This document shows, in pieces, positions 22,010-30,691 of a DNA stretch of 64,000 bases (positions within the stretch are counted from its first letter, which is position 1; the number at the start of each line of letters is the position of its first letter). Source of the stretch: JAKAGZ01 sp963783855. GTDB taxonomy: Bacteria; Bacteroidota; Ignavibacteria; Ignavibacteriales; Ignavibacteriaceae. Under the pieces are notes generated by a model. It was not told the origin of the DNA. It saw only the letters and a list, made by a program, of their open reading frames with translations, and did no database searches. Position numbers and translations under genes: made by a program. Location of the stretch: positions 124,001 to 188,000 of the forward strand of contig CAWAPE010000007.1 in NCBI GenBank assembly GCA_963783855.1, written 5' to 3'.

Positions 22010-24505
22010 CTAAAAAACAATAGGTAAAGCTATAATAAAAGTAGTTCCCTGCCCGATTTTGCTGTCAACCAGAATATATCCACCGTGATCGGTAATTATT
22101 TTTTCAGCTATACTTAGCCCGATACCGGCTCTGTTCTTCTTTCTGCTGACAAATGGTCTGAAGATTTTTTCTTTCCAGTTTTCAGGGAGGCCTTTACCAT
22201 TATCACGTAATTTAATTTTTAGATATTCTTCATCTCTTTCGGTTGTCACAAAAATTTTCCCTTCGCCGGTCATTTCTTCACAGGCATTTTTTACAATCTG
22301 GTAACAGGCTTGATAAAATTGTCCAATATCCAGTTTAACAACAGCATCTGTTTCTATTTTTCTGTAAATGACAGTATTTCTGGAGTCTACATATTCTGCA
22401 AGAAGTCCCAGTGTTGTATCCAAGGCTTCTTTTATGTTAACTGTGTTTAATTCAACAATATTTTTCCCTTTTGAATAAGCTTCAGCACTGGCAAGGAATT
22501 CTTCCACAGCATTTACCTGCTCAACCTGTAAAGCAAGAACCTGATTTATTTCCGAAGAAAGTTTTTTCTTCATTATAAGTGATGCATAATGTTTGATTAG
22601 CAATAGTGGGGCTTTTATATCAGCACTAATAAAACATGTAAGATCGCCAATTGATAAAAGGCGTTTTTGCCGAAGGGAAATATCGGCAATTTTTGTCCGA
22701 TTTATTGCTTTAATTACACTATCTGAAATTTCATCAAGTATTTCAACATCGATTTGTGTAAACCTTCCTCTTTCACTATTGTACAGTTCCAGTACACCAG
22801 CAGCTTCCTGGCTATTCTTCATAAATGGATAGTAGAGTGAGCTTTTAATCTTAATTCCGGTTAGATCTTCAATTACAGGATTAAAATATTTATCCTGTTT
22901 TGGGTTATCCAGAAAAATATTTCTTTTTTCAACAGCTGCAATTCCCTGTAATCCATCCGTTAATTTCATCCTGATATCGTGAATAGAAGTGCCTGATATA
23001 ATTTTTGAAACGAGTTCCTTTTCTTCGTTATCAACAATGTAGAGCACAGCACCTTCCGCATTTACCAAGTCAGCCGCTTCTTCGGAAATAATATTAGTTA
23101 CTTCGTCAAGATTGTTAGAGGAAAAGATATTTTGGATCCTTTTTATAAGACCCTTATAAAAATCAGATGTTTTATCATTTGCAGATATTTCAGGGCTTGT
23201 AATATCAGGCGGATTCTGAAAACCATCTTCAATAATTCTTATTTCTTTCTCACTTTGAATTTCCGGTTGTGGTACTTCGGTCGTTTCTGATATAGATTCT
23301 TCAGGTACCAGATTTTCTTCCTTTTCAGCATCTGTCAATTTGTTTTCCTCTAGTATTTCCTCAACAGGTTCCTCTTCAATTGTATCACTAAAACCTACGT
23401 CTGTAAAAGAAGGATTAAAATCTTTTTCCGGCTCATCCGTTTCTTCCTCTGTTATTTGTTCGTCTATTACAGGACCGTGAGGAAATTCAATATCCAGTTC
23501 ATTCTCTACTTCTTCAGCCGGGTCCTTTATCTGGAAGTAATCTTTGTTTTCCTCCTCATTTTTCTCTTCGGGAACTTCATCAAAAACAATATTATCGTCT
23601 GTCTCTGTTATTATATCATCAAAAGAATTAGACTTGTCCTCTGTTTCAACCGGTTGGTCAGTTAAAGGCACCGGCGTTGGTCCTTCGGTTGGCTGGATTG
23701 AATCTGTGCCTTCCGCTGCACTATCTTTTGCTTCTTCATCCTGATTGTTCTGTACTTCATCTTCATTTTTAGGAGGATCTTTTAATCGGAAAAAGTTTTC
23801 CTCTTCTTCCTCCTTAGGCAATTCATTAAACACAAAATTATCTTCTGTTTCTGGAATTATATCATCAGGCGGTATATAGGCTTCTGCCGGTTCATCAGGT
23901 TCTTCAGTTTTGGTATTTGTTTCATGTTCTTCAGCTAACTCAATTTTCTCTTCAGCTTTTTTATCTTCCATTTCCGGTTCTTCTTTAACCGGGTCATCCA
24001 GGGAAATTTTTTCCGTGGTTTTTGAAAATTCAGATATGGGCTCATCCTTGGTTACAAGATTTTCTGTATATTCTTCAAAATCTTGTCCCGGGATATTAAA
24101 TGTTAAATGATTGCGTAAATTTTGTAGAACTTTTGTATTGGATTTAATTAGAGACTTCAGTTCGCCTAAATTAAAAGAATACATTCTGCAGTCAGTGTCT
24201 GCAATTGCTGAAGATTTCCTCGGTGTCTTTTTTAATAATTCTGTTTCGCCAAAAAAACTATCTTTGTTTTTTTCTATATAAATATTTTTGTTGTCAAGAT
24301 TCGTGTATTTTAATTTTACTATTCCTTCAATCAGCAGGTAAAAATATTCACAAGGATCACCTTTTTGGTAGATAACATCCCCCTCTCTCTTACCTATTAT
24401 ATTTTTCGGATTAGAATACTTAGCAATAAGTTCCTGGCTTATCTCCGAAAATAATATATTTTTCTCTAATTCAGATGGATTTTTGTTTTCAAACATATTT
24501 TTCAA
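22010..24505 (-). CDS. cyclic-nucleotide-binding/GAF/ATPase sensor protein with degenerate histidine-kinase core
   Basis: The product is 831 residues. Residues ~20-135 are a cNMP-binding (CRP-type) domain with 'REGDVIYQKGDPCEYFYLLI' and 'FFGETELLKKTPRKSSAIA'. Residues ~145-435 are a very acidic, Pro/Glu-rich linker containing a repeated unit (214-244 and 296-329: DDIIPETEDNFVF / DDIITETDDNIVF). Residues ~455-600 form a GAF domain. The kinase-like part follows: the H-box position reads 'CFISADIKAPLLLI', with Ala628 (bases 22622-22624) where the phosphorylated His should be, yet the ATPase domain is intact: N-box 'QIVKNACEEM', 'RDNGKGLP', 'GIGLSIAEKI', 'GQGTTF'. No transmembrane segment, so it is a cytosolic sensor. 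It is first gene of the minus-strand series toward miaA; no response regulator is adjacent. Confidence 0.82.
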   Translation of the reverse strand: MKNMFENKNPSELEKNILFSEISQELIAKYSNPKNIIGKREGDVIYQKGDPCEYFYLLIEGIVKLKYTNLDNKNIYIEKNKDSFFGETELLKKTPRKSSAIADTDCRMYSFNLGELKSLIKSNTKVLQNLRNHLTFNIPGQDFEEYTENLVTKDEPISEFSKTTEKISLDDPVKEEPEMEDKKAEEKIELAEEHETNTKTEEPDEPAEAYIPPDDIIPETEDNFVFNELPKEEEEENFFRLKDPPKNEDEVQNNQDEEAKDSAAEGTDSIQPTEGPTPVPLTDQPVETEDKSNSFDDIITETDDNIVFDEVPEEKNEEENKDYFQIKDPAEEVENELDIEFPHGPVIDEQITEEETDEPEKDFNPSFTDVGFSDTIEEEPVEEILEENKLTDAEKEENLVPEESISETTEVPQPEIQSEKEIRIIEDGFQNPPDITSPEISANDKTSDFYKGLIKRIQNIFSSNNLDEVTNIISEEAADLVNAEGAVLYIVDNEEKELVSKIISGTSIHDIRMKLTDGLQGIAAVEKRNIFLDNPKQDKYFNPVIEDLTGIKIKSSLYYPFMKNSQEAAGVLELYNSERGRFTQIDVEILDEISDSVIKAINRTKIADISLRQKRLLSIGDLTCFISADIKAPLLLIKHYASLIMKKKLSSEINQVLALQVEQVNAVEEFLASAEAYSKGKNIVELNTVNIKEALDTTLGLLAEYVDSRNTVIYRKIETDAVVKLDIGQFYQACYQIVKNACEEMTGEGKIFVTTERDEEYLKIKLRDNGKGLPENWKEKIFRPFVSRKKNRAGIGLSIAEKIITDHGGYILVDSKIGQGTTFIIALPIVF

Positions 24506-24545
24506 TTATATTTAGATACATTAATATTCCGAAAGTATAAGTATA

Positions 24546-25169
24546 ATGAATTCTATCGAAATAGAAAATGGTGTAAAGCATATTTACAGCAAAGATAGGC
24601 AGTTAGCCGCAATTATTGACATTGCCGGGCCTTGTACTTTAAGACCAAGGAAGAATTATTATTATACGCTTCTGGGATCAATCATAGGACAGCAGCTTTC
24701 TACTATTGCTGCTGGTGTAATAAAAGATAGATTTTTTAACTATTTTAACTACAAGCCTAAACCTGAAGATATATTAAAGACATCAGATGAAAAATTGAGA
24801 AGTTTTGGCTTATCCCGGGCAAAGATAAGCTACGTTAAGGATCTTTCGGATAAAATGCTGAAAGGCGAAATCCACTTCAGGGGATTAAGCAAATTATCAA
24901 ACGATGAGATAATAGAAGGGTTTACCAGGGTTAAAGGTATAGGAATCTGGACCACGCATATGTTTTTAATTTTTACACTTTGCCGTCTTGATGTATTGCC
25001 TGTTGGTGATCTTGGAATAAAGAAAGCTGCGAAATTGAATTATAATCTAAGGAAATTACCGGATGAAAAACGTTTGTTCAAACTTTCCAAAGACAAATGC
25101 TGGGCACCTTATAGCTCCATTGCCGCGTGGTACTTGTGGAAGAGTATTGATATGAAAATTGTCGTCTGA
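24546..25169 (+). CDS. DNA-3-methyladenine glycosylase, AlkA-like (HhH-GPD)
   Basis: This base-excision repair glycosylase removes alkylated purines; 207 residues. The HhH-GPD superfamily core is present: 'LLGSIIGQQLSTIAAGVIKD' (~42-61), the hairpin 'FTRVKGIGIWTTHMFLIFTL' (~121-140), and catalytic Asp in 'DVLPVGDLGIKKAAKLN'. It lacks the N-terminal AlkA-N domain and any Fe-S cluster cysteines, so it is the short AlkA/MAG-like type. Divergent from the sensor gene (40 bases between starts), and 44 bases before the sigma factor gene. The start ATG at 24546 is the first in frame. Confidence 0.88.
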   Translation: MNSIEIENGVKHIYSKDRQLAAIIDIAGPCTLRPRKNYYYTLLGSIIGQQLSTIAAGVIKDRFFNYFNYKPKPEDILKTSDEKLRSFGLSRAKISYVKDLSDKMLKGEIHFRGLSKLSNDEIIEGFTRVKGIGIWTTHMFLIFTLCRLDVLPVGDLGIKKAAKLNYNLRKLPDEKRLFKLSKDKCWAPYSSIAAWYLWKSIDMKIVV

Positions 25170-25213
25170 TATTATTAAATTTACAGGAATCTTTTAACTT
25201 AATATAGCATCAT

Positions 25214-25771
25214 ATGGATGAAGTAGAACTTATAAGTAAGGCGCAGACCGGGGATAGACAGGCTCTTTCTGAACTCGTTAAAAAGTACGAAAAAACGGTG
25301 TATAATTTTTCTTTTAAAATTTGCCGTAATCCTGAAAAAGCGGAAAATACCATGCAGGAAACTTTTATGAGCATGGTTAAGTCCTTAAAGCAATTTGATG
25401 GTAAATCAAAGCTTTCAACGTGGCTTTACAGGGTTGTAGTTAATCACTGCCTTATGGATCTTAGAAAAAAGAAGCGCAATTTTGTTTCTATAGATGATGA
25501 TGAAGGAGAAGTACCAGAAGGCAGCCTGATACCAGACTGGAAAAATATTCCCGACGATGTGACGGAAAATAATGAATTGAAAAAAATACTTGATGATGCA
25601 ATAAATAAACTTCAGCCTGATTATAGGGTTGTGTTTGTGTTAAGGGATGTTAACGGATTGTCTACAGAAGAAACAGCAAAAATAACTGATCTTTCAGTGC
25701 CTGCTGTAAAATCAAGATTGCACAGAGCGAGATCATTTTTAAGAAATGAAATCAGCAAGGTGATGGAATAA
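25214..25771 (+). CDS. ECF RNA polymerase sigma factor
   Basis: The product is 185 residues. Sigma region 2 spans ~20-90 ('RQALSELVKKYEKTVYNFSF' through 'FDGKSKLSTWLYRVVVNHCL'), then an acidic linker, then sigma region 4 at ~125-180 ('LQPDYRVVFVLRDVNGLSTE', 'VPAVKSRLHRARSFLR'). It lacks regions 1 and 3, so it is an extracytoplasmic-function type factor. The stop TAA overlaps the ATG of the next gene by one base (TAATG), and that gene encodes its probable zinc-binding anti-sigma factor, so the pair is co-transcribed and translationally coupled. Confidence 0.92.
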   Translation: MDEVELISKAQTGDRQALSELVKKYEKTVYNFSFKICRNPEKAENTMQETFMSMVKSLKQFDGKSKLSTWLYRVVVNHCLMDLRKKKRNFVSIDDDEGEVPEGSLIPDWKNIPDDVTENNELKKILDDAINKLQPDYRVVFVLRDVNGLSTEETAKITDLSVPAVKSRLHRARSFLRNEISKVME

Positions 25772-26004
25772 TGAGTGAATCAAAAGTAGGATGTAAAGAA
25801 GTAATGGAGCACATTTGTGATAGTCTGGGCGAAGAGCTGGATTCTCCAAAGTGTGTTGCTATAAAAAGCCATTTAAAGGTTTGTACAAACTGCCAGAATT
25901 ACTTTAAATCGGTTGAAAAGACAATAGAGTTTTACAAGCTTTATAACCCTGAGCTTCCGGAGGAAACTCACGAAAACCTTATGAAAAAACTCGGGCTGGA
26001 TTAA
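25771..26004 (+). CDS. zinc-binding anti-sigma factor (ZAS domain), soluble
   Basis: The product is 77 residues. The ZAS motif is visible as His14, then His34-x3-Cys38-x2-Cys41 ('KSHLKVCTNCQNYF'); family members clamp the partner sigma factor and may release it on oxidation or other signals. There is no transmembrane helix, unlike most ECF anti-sigma factors, so this is a cytoplasmic regulator. It follows the sigma gene with a one-base overlap (TAATG). Signal sensed is unknown; the redox sensitivity of ZAS zinc sites is known for some members only. Confidence 0.85.
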   Translation: MSESKVGCKEVMEHICDSLGEELDSPKCVAIKSHLKVCTNCQNYFKSVEKTIEFYKLYNPELPEETHENLMKKLGLD

Positions 26005-26121
26005 AATTTTTTATAAACTGAGTTTATTTGCCAAAAACAGGGTTTTTAATTTACTTAATATTTTATTTAATGAAACTTATTATTCTTCCTTTTGGTCTAA
26101 TATGTAAATCTGGGAAACGAT

Positions 26122-26505
26122 ATGAAAAAAATTATTTTAACAGCCTTTTTAATATTCTCATTTGTTGCAACGTCTTTAGCAGCAACTGCCGATTCATCAG
26201 CAAGTACAATAGCAATGAATGAATTTAAACAGGAAATTAAATCCGGTAAAAAAATAGTTATTCTTGATGTAAGATCACGTGATGAACTAACCGGGTCTTT
26301 AGGAAAAATTGATGGAAGCATCAACATTCCTATAAATGAGCTGGAGTCAAGATTACCAGAACTTAATAAATATAAAAATGAAGAAATTAGAGTTATAAGT
26401 CGCTCCGGGATTCCTTCAAAACTTGCCGCTGAAATGTTGCGTAATCATGGCTTTAATGCAGCAAATGTTACAGGTGGGATGATGGCATTTCGGAGAGGTG
26501 ATTAA
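26122..26505 (+). CDS. exported rhodanese-like domain protein lacking the catalytic cysteine
   Basis: The product is 127 residues with an N-terminal signal peptide (residues 1-20, 'FVATSLA' end), so extracytoplasmic. A single rhodanese fold is readable: 'KKIVILDVRSRDELTGSLGK' (~43-62), 'INIPINELESRLPEL', and the active loop. That loop should read CRSGxRS; here it is Ser93-Arg-Ser-Gly-Ile-Pro-Ser ('EIRVISRSGIPSKLAAEM'), the catalytic Cys replaced by Ser (codon AGT, bases 26398-26400). Sulfur transfer is therefore unlikely and a binding or regulatory role is inferred. It may be read from the promoter of the sigma operon or its own; 117 bases separate it from the anti-sigma gene. Confidence 0.85.
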   Translation: MKKIILTAFLIFSFVATSLAATADSSASTIAMNEFKQEIKSGKKIVILDVRSRDELTGSLGKIDGSINIPINELESRLPELNKYKNEEIRVISRSGIPSKLAAEMLRNHGFNAANVTGGMMAFRRGD

Positions 26506-26523
26506 ATAAAATTGGAAATTACT

Positions 26524-26556
26524 AAAAAGGGCTGAAGATTTCTTCAGCCTTTTTTT
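26524..26556. terminator. intrinsic terminator between convergent genes
   Basis: GGCTGAAG (26530-26537) pairs with CTTCAGCC (26542-26549) around a four-base loop, with A-T extensions on both sides and a T7 run on the plus strand. It ends the rhodanese transcript and probably also the lipoprotein transcript coming from the other side. Confidence 0.88.
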
Positions 26557-26560
26557 ATAA

Positions 26561-27073
26561 TTACTTATCTAAAGGGGGAGGGGTGGTATTCCCTCCATCA
26601 AGCACATACTTCCACTTTCCATCCGATTGTTTTTTCCATACTGTAACATAATTGCCATAAGTTGTTGCAATTTTACCTTTCTCATCTCTAACGGCATATT
26701 CCCAGTTACCGTAAGTAAAGCCCATTGTTCCATCTTCAGAAACATCTGCTTTGACAGGCTTCCACTTAAGAGGTGAAACATTATTCTCTTTTCCCTTATA
26801 TAATTTCCTGATGTTTTGTTTTCCTATAGCAGGATGATTGTCTTGCCTTAGCATTATTGCATCATCATCTGCAAAATCTATAAAAGCCTGCCCTGTTCCT
26901 GATTGTTGAGAAATGTTATAGAATTCTGTATCTGTATTAATCAGTTCCATTTTGGACTTTTCAACCATTTCTTTTTTATCCTTTCCTGAATTGTTTTCTG
27001 ATTTACAATCGAACATAATTATTGTTAAAGAAATAATTAATACAGTTGTAAGAATCCTGAAAACATTATTCAT
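26561..27073 (-). CDS. lipoprotein with SnoaL/DUF4440-like (NTF2-fold) domain
   Basis: The product is 170 residues. N-terminus 'FRILTTVLIISLTIIMFDCK' is a lipoprotein signal with Cys23 as the probable lipidated residue, though the lipobox (MFDC) is atypical. The remainder (~40-170) has the pattern of a DUF4440/SnoaL-like fold: 'MELINTDTEFYNISQQSGTG', 'DDDAIMLRQDNHPAIGKQNI' and 'YVTVWKKQSDGKWKYVLDGG' at the C-terminus. Such domains are usually small ligand-binding or enzyme-like modules. No catalytic residues can be named. It begins two bases after the stop of the broken VPS10-like gene, so it may have been in its operon. Confidence 0.7.
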   Translation of the reverse strand: MNNVFRILTTVLIISLTIIMFDCKSENNSGKDKKEMVEKSKMELINTDTEFYNISQQSGTGQAFIDFADDDAIMLRQDNHPAIGKQNIRKLYKGKENNVSPLKWKPVKADVSEDGTMGFTYGNWEYAVRDEKGKIATTYGNYVTVWKKQSDGKWKYVLDGGNTTPPPLDK

Positions 27074-27075
27074 TT

Positions 27076-30038
27076 TTAATCCCTGTCAAAGTTTATAGGA
27101 AATGTGCTCCCGGGTTCCATATCTTCGGACCCCCGCCCTTTTTTCTTCGCTGCTTTAATTTCAAAAGTGTTAGATTTTTTTGCACCGTTAATTTCTATTT
27201 CAAGAGTATATTTGCCGGGCCTCAAATAGATTTTACCAGTATCTGTTTCTTTAAACTTATCTTCTCCTTTTACCTTATCATTTATAAAGGTTTTGTAAAA
27301 ATCTGTTTTACCTGGGTCAATGGATAAATCATAATCTATAAAATTTAGTCCTGTTGAAGTTGTATCAGAAAACTCTCTGATGACTTCATCATTTTCGGTC
27401 TTTATTTTAACATTAGCAACACCCTTTTTACGTACAAAATATGTAACCTTCATTGAGGGTATAACAGGCTTGTCCCAGGTGTAGTATTTATTTCCCCACG
27501 AGTCCCTGTAAGTTGTGTCTTCAAAAGGAAAGAGATAGAGGTTCTCAGCTAAAACATCCGGAGTTAGTTGTTCTATATATTTTACATCAGCAATATATAT
27601 CGATCTGCCATGTGTACCTATTGCAATTTCTTTATCCCTTGGCTGTATTGCTACATCGTGGACGGGAACGTCCGGCATCCCGTTAAATAATCCCATGAAT
27701 GATTTACCTTTGTCTATGGAAACATAAAGGCCATGGTCCGTGCCGACGTATAAAATATTAGAGTTGTGAGGATCTTCCTTTATTACATTTACAGGTTCAG
27801 CCGGAAGATCATTCCCAATTTTTTCCCAGCTTGTGCCATAATTAGTGGATTTGAAAACATAGGAGTTAAAATCATCCCAGCGATAACCGTTCAATGAAAC
27901 GTAAACTGTACCAGTATCTTTAAAAGAAGGGTACACTCTGCTTACATAGAGATCTTTTGGAAGCCCAGTAGAAATGTTGGTCCAGTCATTGCCACCGTCT
28001 TTAGTCACATAAACAAGACCGTCATCGCTACCAGTATATAGCAATCCAAATTTTAATGAAGATTCATCAACAGAAGTTAAAGTACCGAAAGGCACGTTGC
28101 CCTTTTGGTGGCCTTTTGTCAGGTCACCGGAAATTACCTCATAAGTTTTTCCCTGGTCAAGTGAGCGGTAAAGTTTATTGGCGCCTATATAAAAAATATC
28201 ACGATTGTGCGGGGACAGTTTAATCGGGCTCTGCCAGTTGAACCGTAATGCTGGTTCACCGAGTTTTCTTTCCGGAGTAACAGGCTTAGCATTTCTTGTT
28301 GTCTTATTTACACGGTAATAATAGCCAAACTGAAATCCTGTATAGACAGTAGAGTTATCCGTAGTATCGACCTGTACCTGCATACCATCTCCACCCATAA
28401 TTGATTTAAACGGGTATTGACCTGAAGAGTACCATGAATAATTCGGTTAATAAGTGCTCGGACCGGTCCAGACTCCATTATCCTGCAAACCACCGTAAAT
28501 GTTAAATGGTTTAGCCATATCAACTGCTACGGAATAAAACTGTCCGACTGCCGGAGTGTTTGCTTTGAAATAAGTTTTGCCGCCGTCGTAAGAAATATTT
28601 AATCCTCCGTCATTTCCCCAGATTATATGATCAGATTTTTTCGGATCTATCCACAAAGCGTGATAATCTCCGTGCATATTTGATTGATCTACAGATTTAT
28701 AAGTCTTCCCGCCATCTGTCGATTTCAAAGCCGGAACTCCCGCAATATAAATTTTCTGATCATCGTTAGGATCAACACGAATCAGACCGAAATAATATCC
28801 GTATGTATAAAAAAGGTCATCTATATATTTCTCATTTGCTTTCTTCCAATGAATTCCGCCATCCTCTGAGCGATAAACTTCAGCACCGATTACCGGTGTA
28901 TCAAATAAATCAGCATTTGCATCAGATGATATAATCAACAAGTGCTGTGGGTTCTATTTTATTCTCTTTTACCATCTCTTTAATTTTCTTGGCCGAGTAT
29001 TCTCTAGGGAAACCATTATCATCGAGAAATTTATTTATATCCTCATTATTTAATTTCAGAAAATTTTCTACACTCATATTTTTTAACATTTCTTTTGTAA
29101 GTATGGGCTTTTCTTTCATCTTGTCTTCAGGTCTGTGCGCCTGGTTATCTACTACTGCATAAATAATATTTGGATTTTTAGGATACACAGCCAGCCCGAT
29201 TCTTCCCACTCCATTATCCAGTAGGAAAGCCACTTTCTTTCGTAGAAACTAATTTCCACGTGTCCCCGCTGTCTTCACTTTTATAAATACCAGAAGTTTT
29301 TCCAGATCCCACAAAGTTCCAGGCTCTTCTTATCCTGTGCCAGGTTGTGGCGTAAAGTATTTTGGTATTGTTTGGATCAATAACCAGATCTATTGCCCCG
29401 GTATTCTCATCAACAAATAGAGTTTTATTCCACGTCTTTCCACCATCGGTTGTTTTAAATACGCCACGTTCCGGATTTGGTGAATACAAATGGCCAATTG
29501 CTGCAACCCAGACAATATCCGGATTTTGTGGATCAATAATAATTCTACCCGTATGTTGAGTTTCCCCAAGTCCCATATACTGCCACGTTTTCCCTTTGTC
29601 CGTGCTTTTATATACACCGGTGCCAGCGTAAGAAGATCTGCTTGAATTATTTTCACCTGTACCAACCCAGATTGTTTCTCCGTGTTTCCAATCAACCGCA
29701 ATATCGCCGATTGTCATAGAAGCTTCGTGATCGAAAAGGGGGGTGAAGGAAATTCCATTATTTTCAGTTTTCCACAAACCACCGGATGCGTAAGCGACGT
29801 AAAATTGAGTCGGGTCCTCAGGGTTCACATCGATATCTGCAACACGTCCGCTCATAATTGTTGGTCCAACTGAACGAAGTTTTACATTTTTAAGCAGTGA
29901 GTTATCCTGAAGGTTTTTCCTTTGTTTGAAAGCATTAAATCTTTTTTTAGCGTTTGTAGACGGATATGGATTTGTCTGTGCTGAAATAAAAGTAAAGCTA
30001 ACAATTAAACTAAAAATGAGGAATAATAATTTCTTCAT
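27076..30038 (-). pseudogene. VPS10/sortilin-like BNR-propeller exoprotein, disrupted (two frameshifts and one stop)
   Basis: Four collinear open frames (29214-30038, 28922-29233, 28447-28941, 27076-28398) spell one ~986-residue exported protein: signal peptide 'LLFLIFSLIVSFTFISAQ', then many Asp-box/BNR units such as 'GIYKSEDSGDTWKL', 'VFKTTDGGKTWNKT', 'LNISYDGGKTYF' and 'DGGNDWTNIS', ending in a beta-sandwich. Lesions: a frame change near 29218-29219, a second near 28929-28934 in a TA-rich repeat, and an in-frame TAA at 28447-28449 between '…GPSTY' and 'PNYSWYSSGQ…'. The intact paralogue at 49850-52957 shows what is lost. Several independent lesions argue for real decay, though low-quality sequence cannot be excluded. 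Confidence 0.85.
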
Positions 30039-30144
30039 AAAAGGTCCTCTTAAATTAATTCGTAAAGATTGAGAATATGATTTCCTGCGAGTACTGTGGT
30101 TCCGACAATTAAAGATTTGCTGTCCGGTTCACTGTTCATTCATT

Positions 30145-30681
30145 TTATTTGAATAATTCTTCGTGCAAAAATGGAATCAGTGCGGTTACAAGCCCTGGGA
30201 CATATAATTCTGCCCTGCTCATTACACCATTTGTAAAATAACCAATTGCTCCGTGTTTCTGTTTTGTGTTGGATTTGTTTTGTATTTCATCCATAACATC
30301 ACCAAGTTCCTTTCCTTTTAACAATTGTTCAACAACATTTTTAGGAAGCTCAAAATGTGCAGATGTTCCGAATCCGGTTTCTCTTTCGTTGTTGGCTATG
30401 CACATACAACCGAAAGCAAACCAGCGCGAATAAAGTTCTATTATTCCTCCTTCAATCCCGACAAAGTAATTTGCATTCAGATTTTGGTTCTTGTTCTTTT
30501 CAATTAATGCAAATGCCCGGTTTTTTGCTCCGTCAAAGGTTTCTTCGTTTACCGGCTGATCCGACACCTTACTGTTTACTTCGATTCCTATAATTTCAAT
30601 TTCCTCGAAATATTTGCTAAATGCCTCTTCAACAGATTTTATTTTAACAGGATTTTTAGATCCAACAAGAATTTTAGTCAT
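30145..30681 (-). CDS. yjjX: inosine/xanthosine triphosphatase, YjjX family (DUF84)
   Basis: The product is 178 residues. YjjX-type enzymes hydrolyse non-canonical purine nucleoside triphosphates (ITP, XTP) and so sanitise the nucleotide pool. Landmarks: N-terminal 'ILVGSKNPVKIKSVEEAF' (the TNPxK-like triphosphate loop), 'FDGAKNRAFALIE' (~49-61), 'NYFVGIEGGIIELYSRWFAF' (~71-90), 'KHGAIGYFTNGVMSRAELY' (~142-160), and a C-terminal 'ALIPFLHEELF'. It lies between the DUF5916 gene (10 bases apart) and the VPS10-like relic, all on the same strand; no functional link to its neighbours is apparent. Confidence 0.9.
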   Translation of the reverse strand: MTKILVGSKNPVKIKSVEEAFSKYFEEIEIIGIEVNSKVSDQPVNEETFDGAKNRAFALIEKNKNQNLNANYFVGIEGGIIELYSRWFAFGCMCIANNERETGFGTSAHFELPKNVVEQLLKGKELGDVMDEIQNKSNTKQKHGAIGYFTNGVMSRAELYVPGLVTALIPFLHEELFK

Positions 30682-30691
30682 TTTTTTGTTG

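Noticed and set aside
25170..25213. ECF-type autoregulatory promoter before the sigma gene
   Set aside because: GGAAT lies near a suitable position, but the -10 side is not convincing, so no site is listed.
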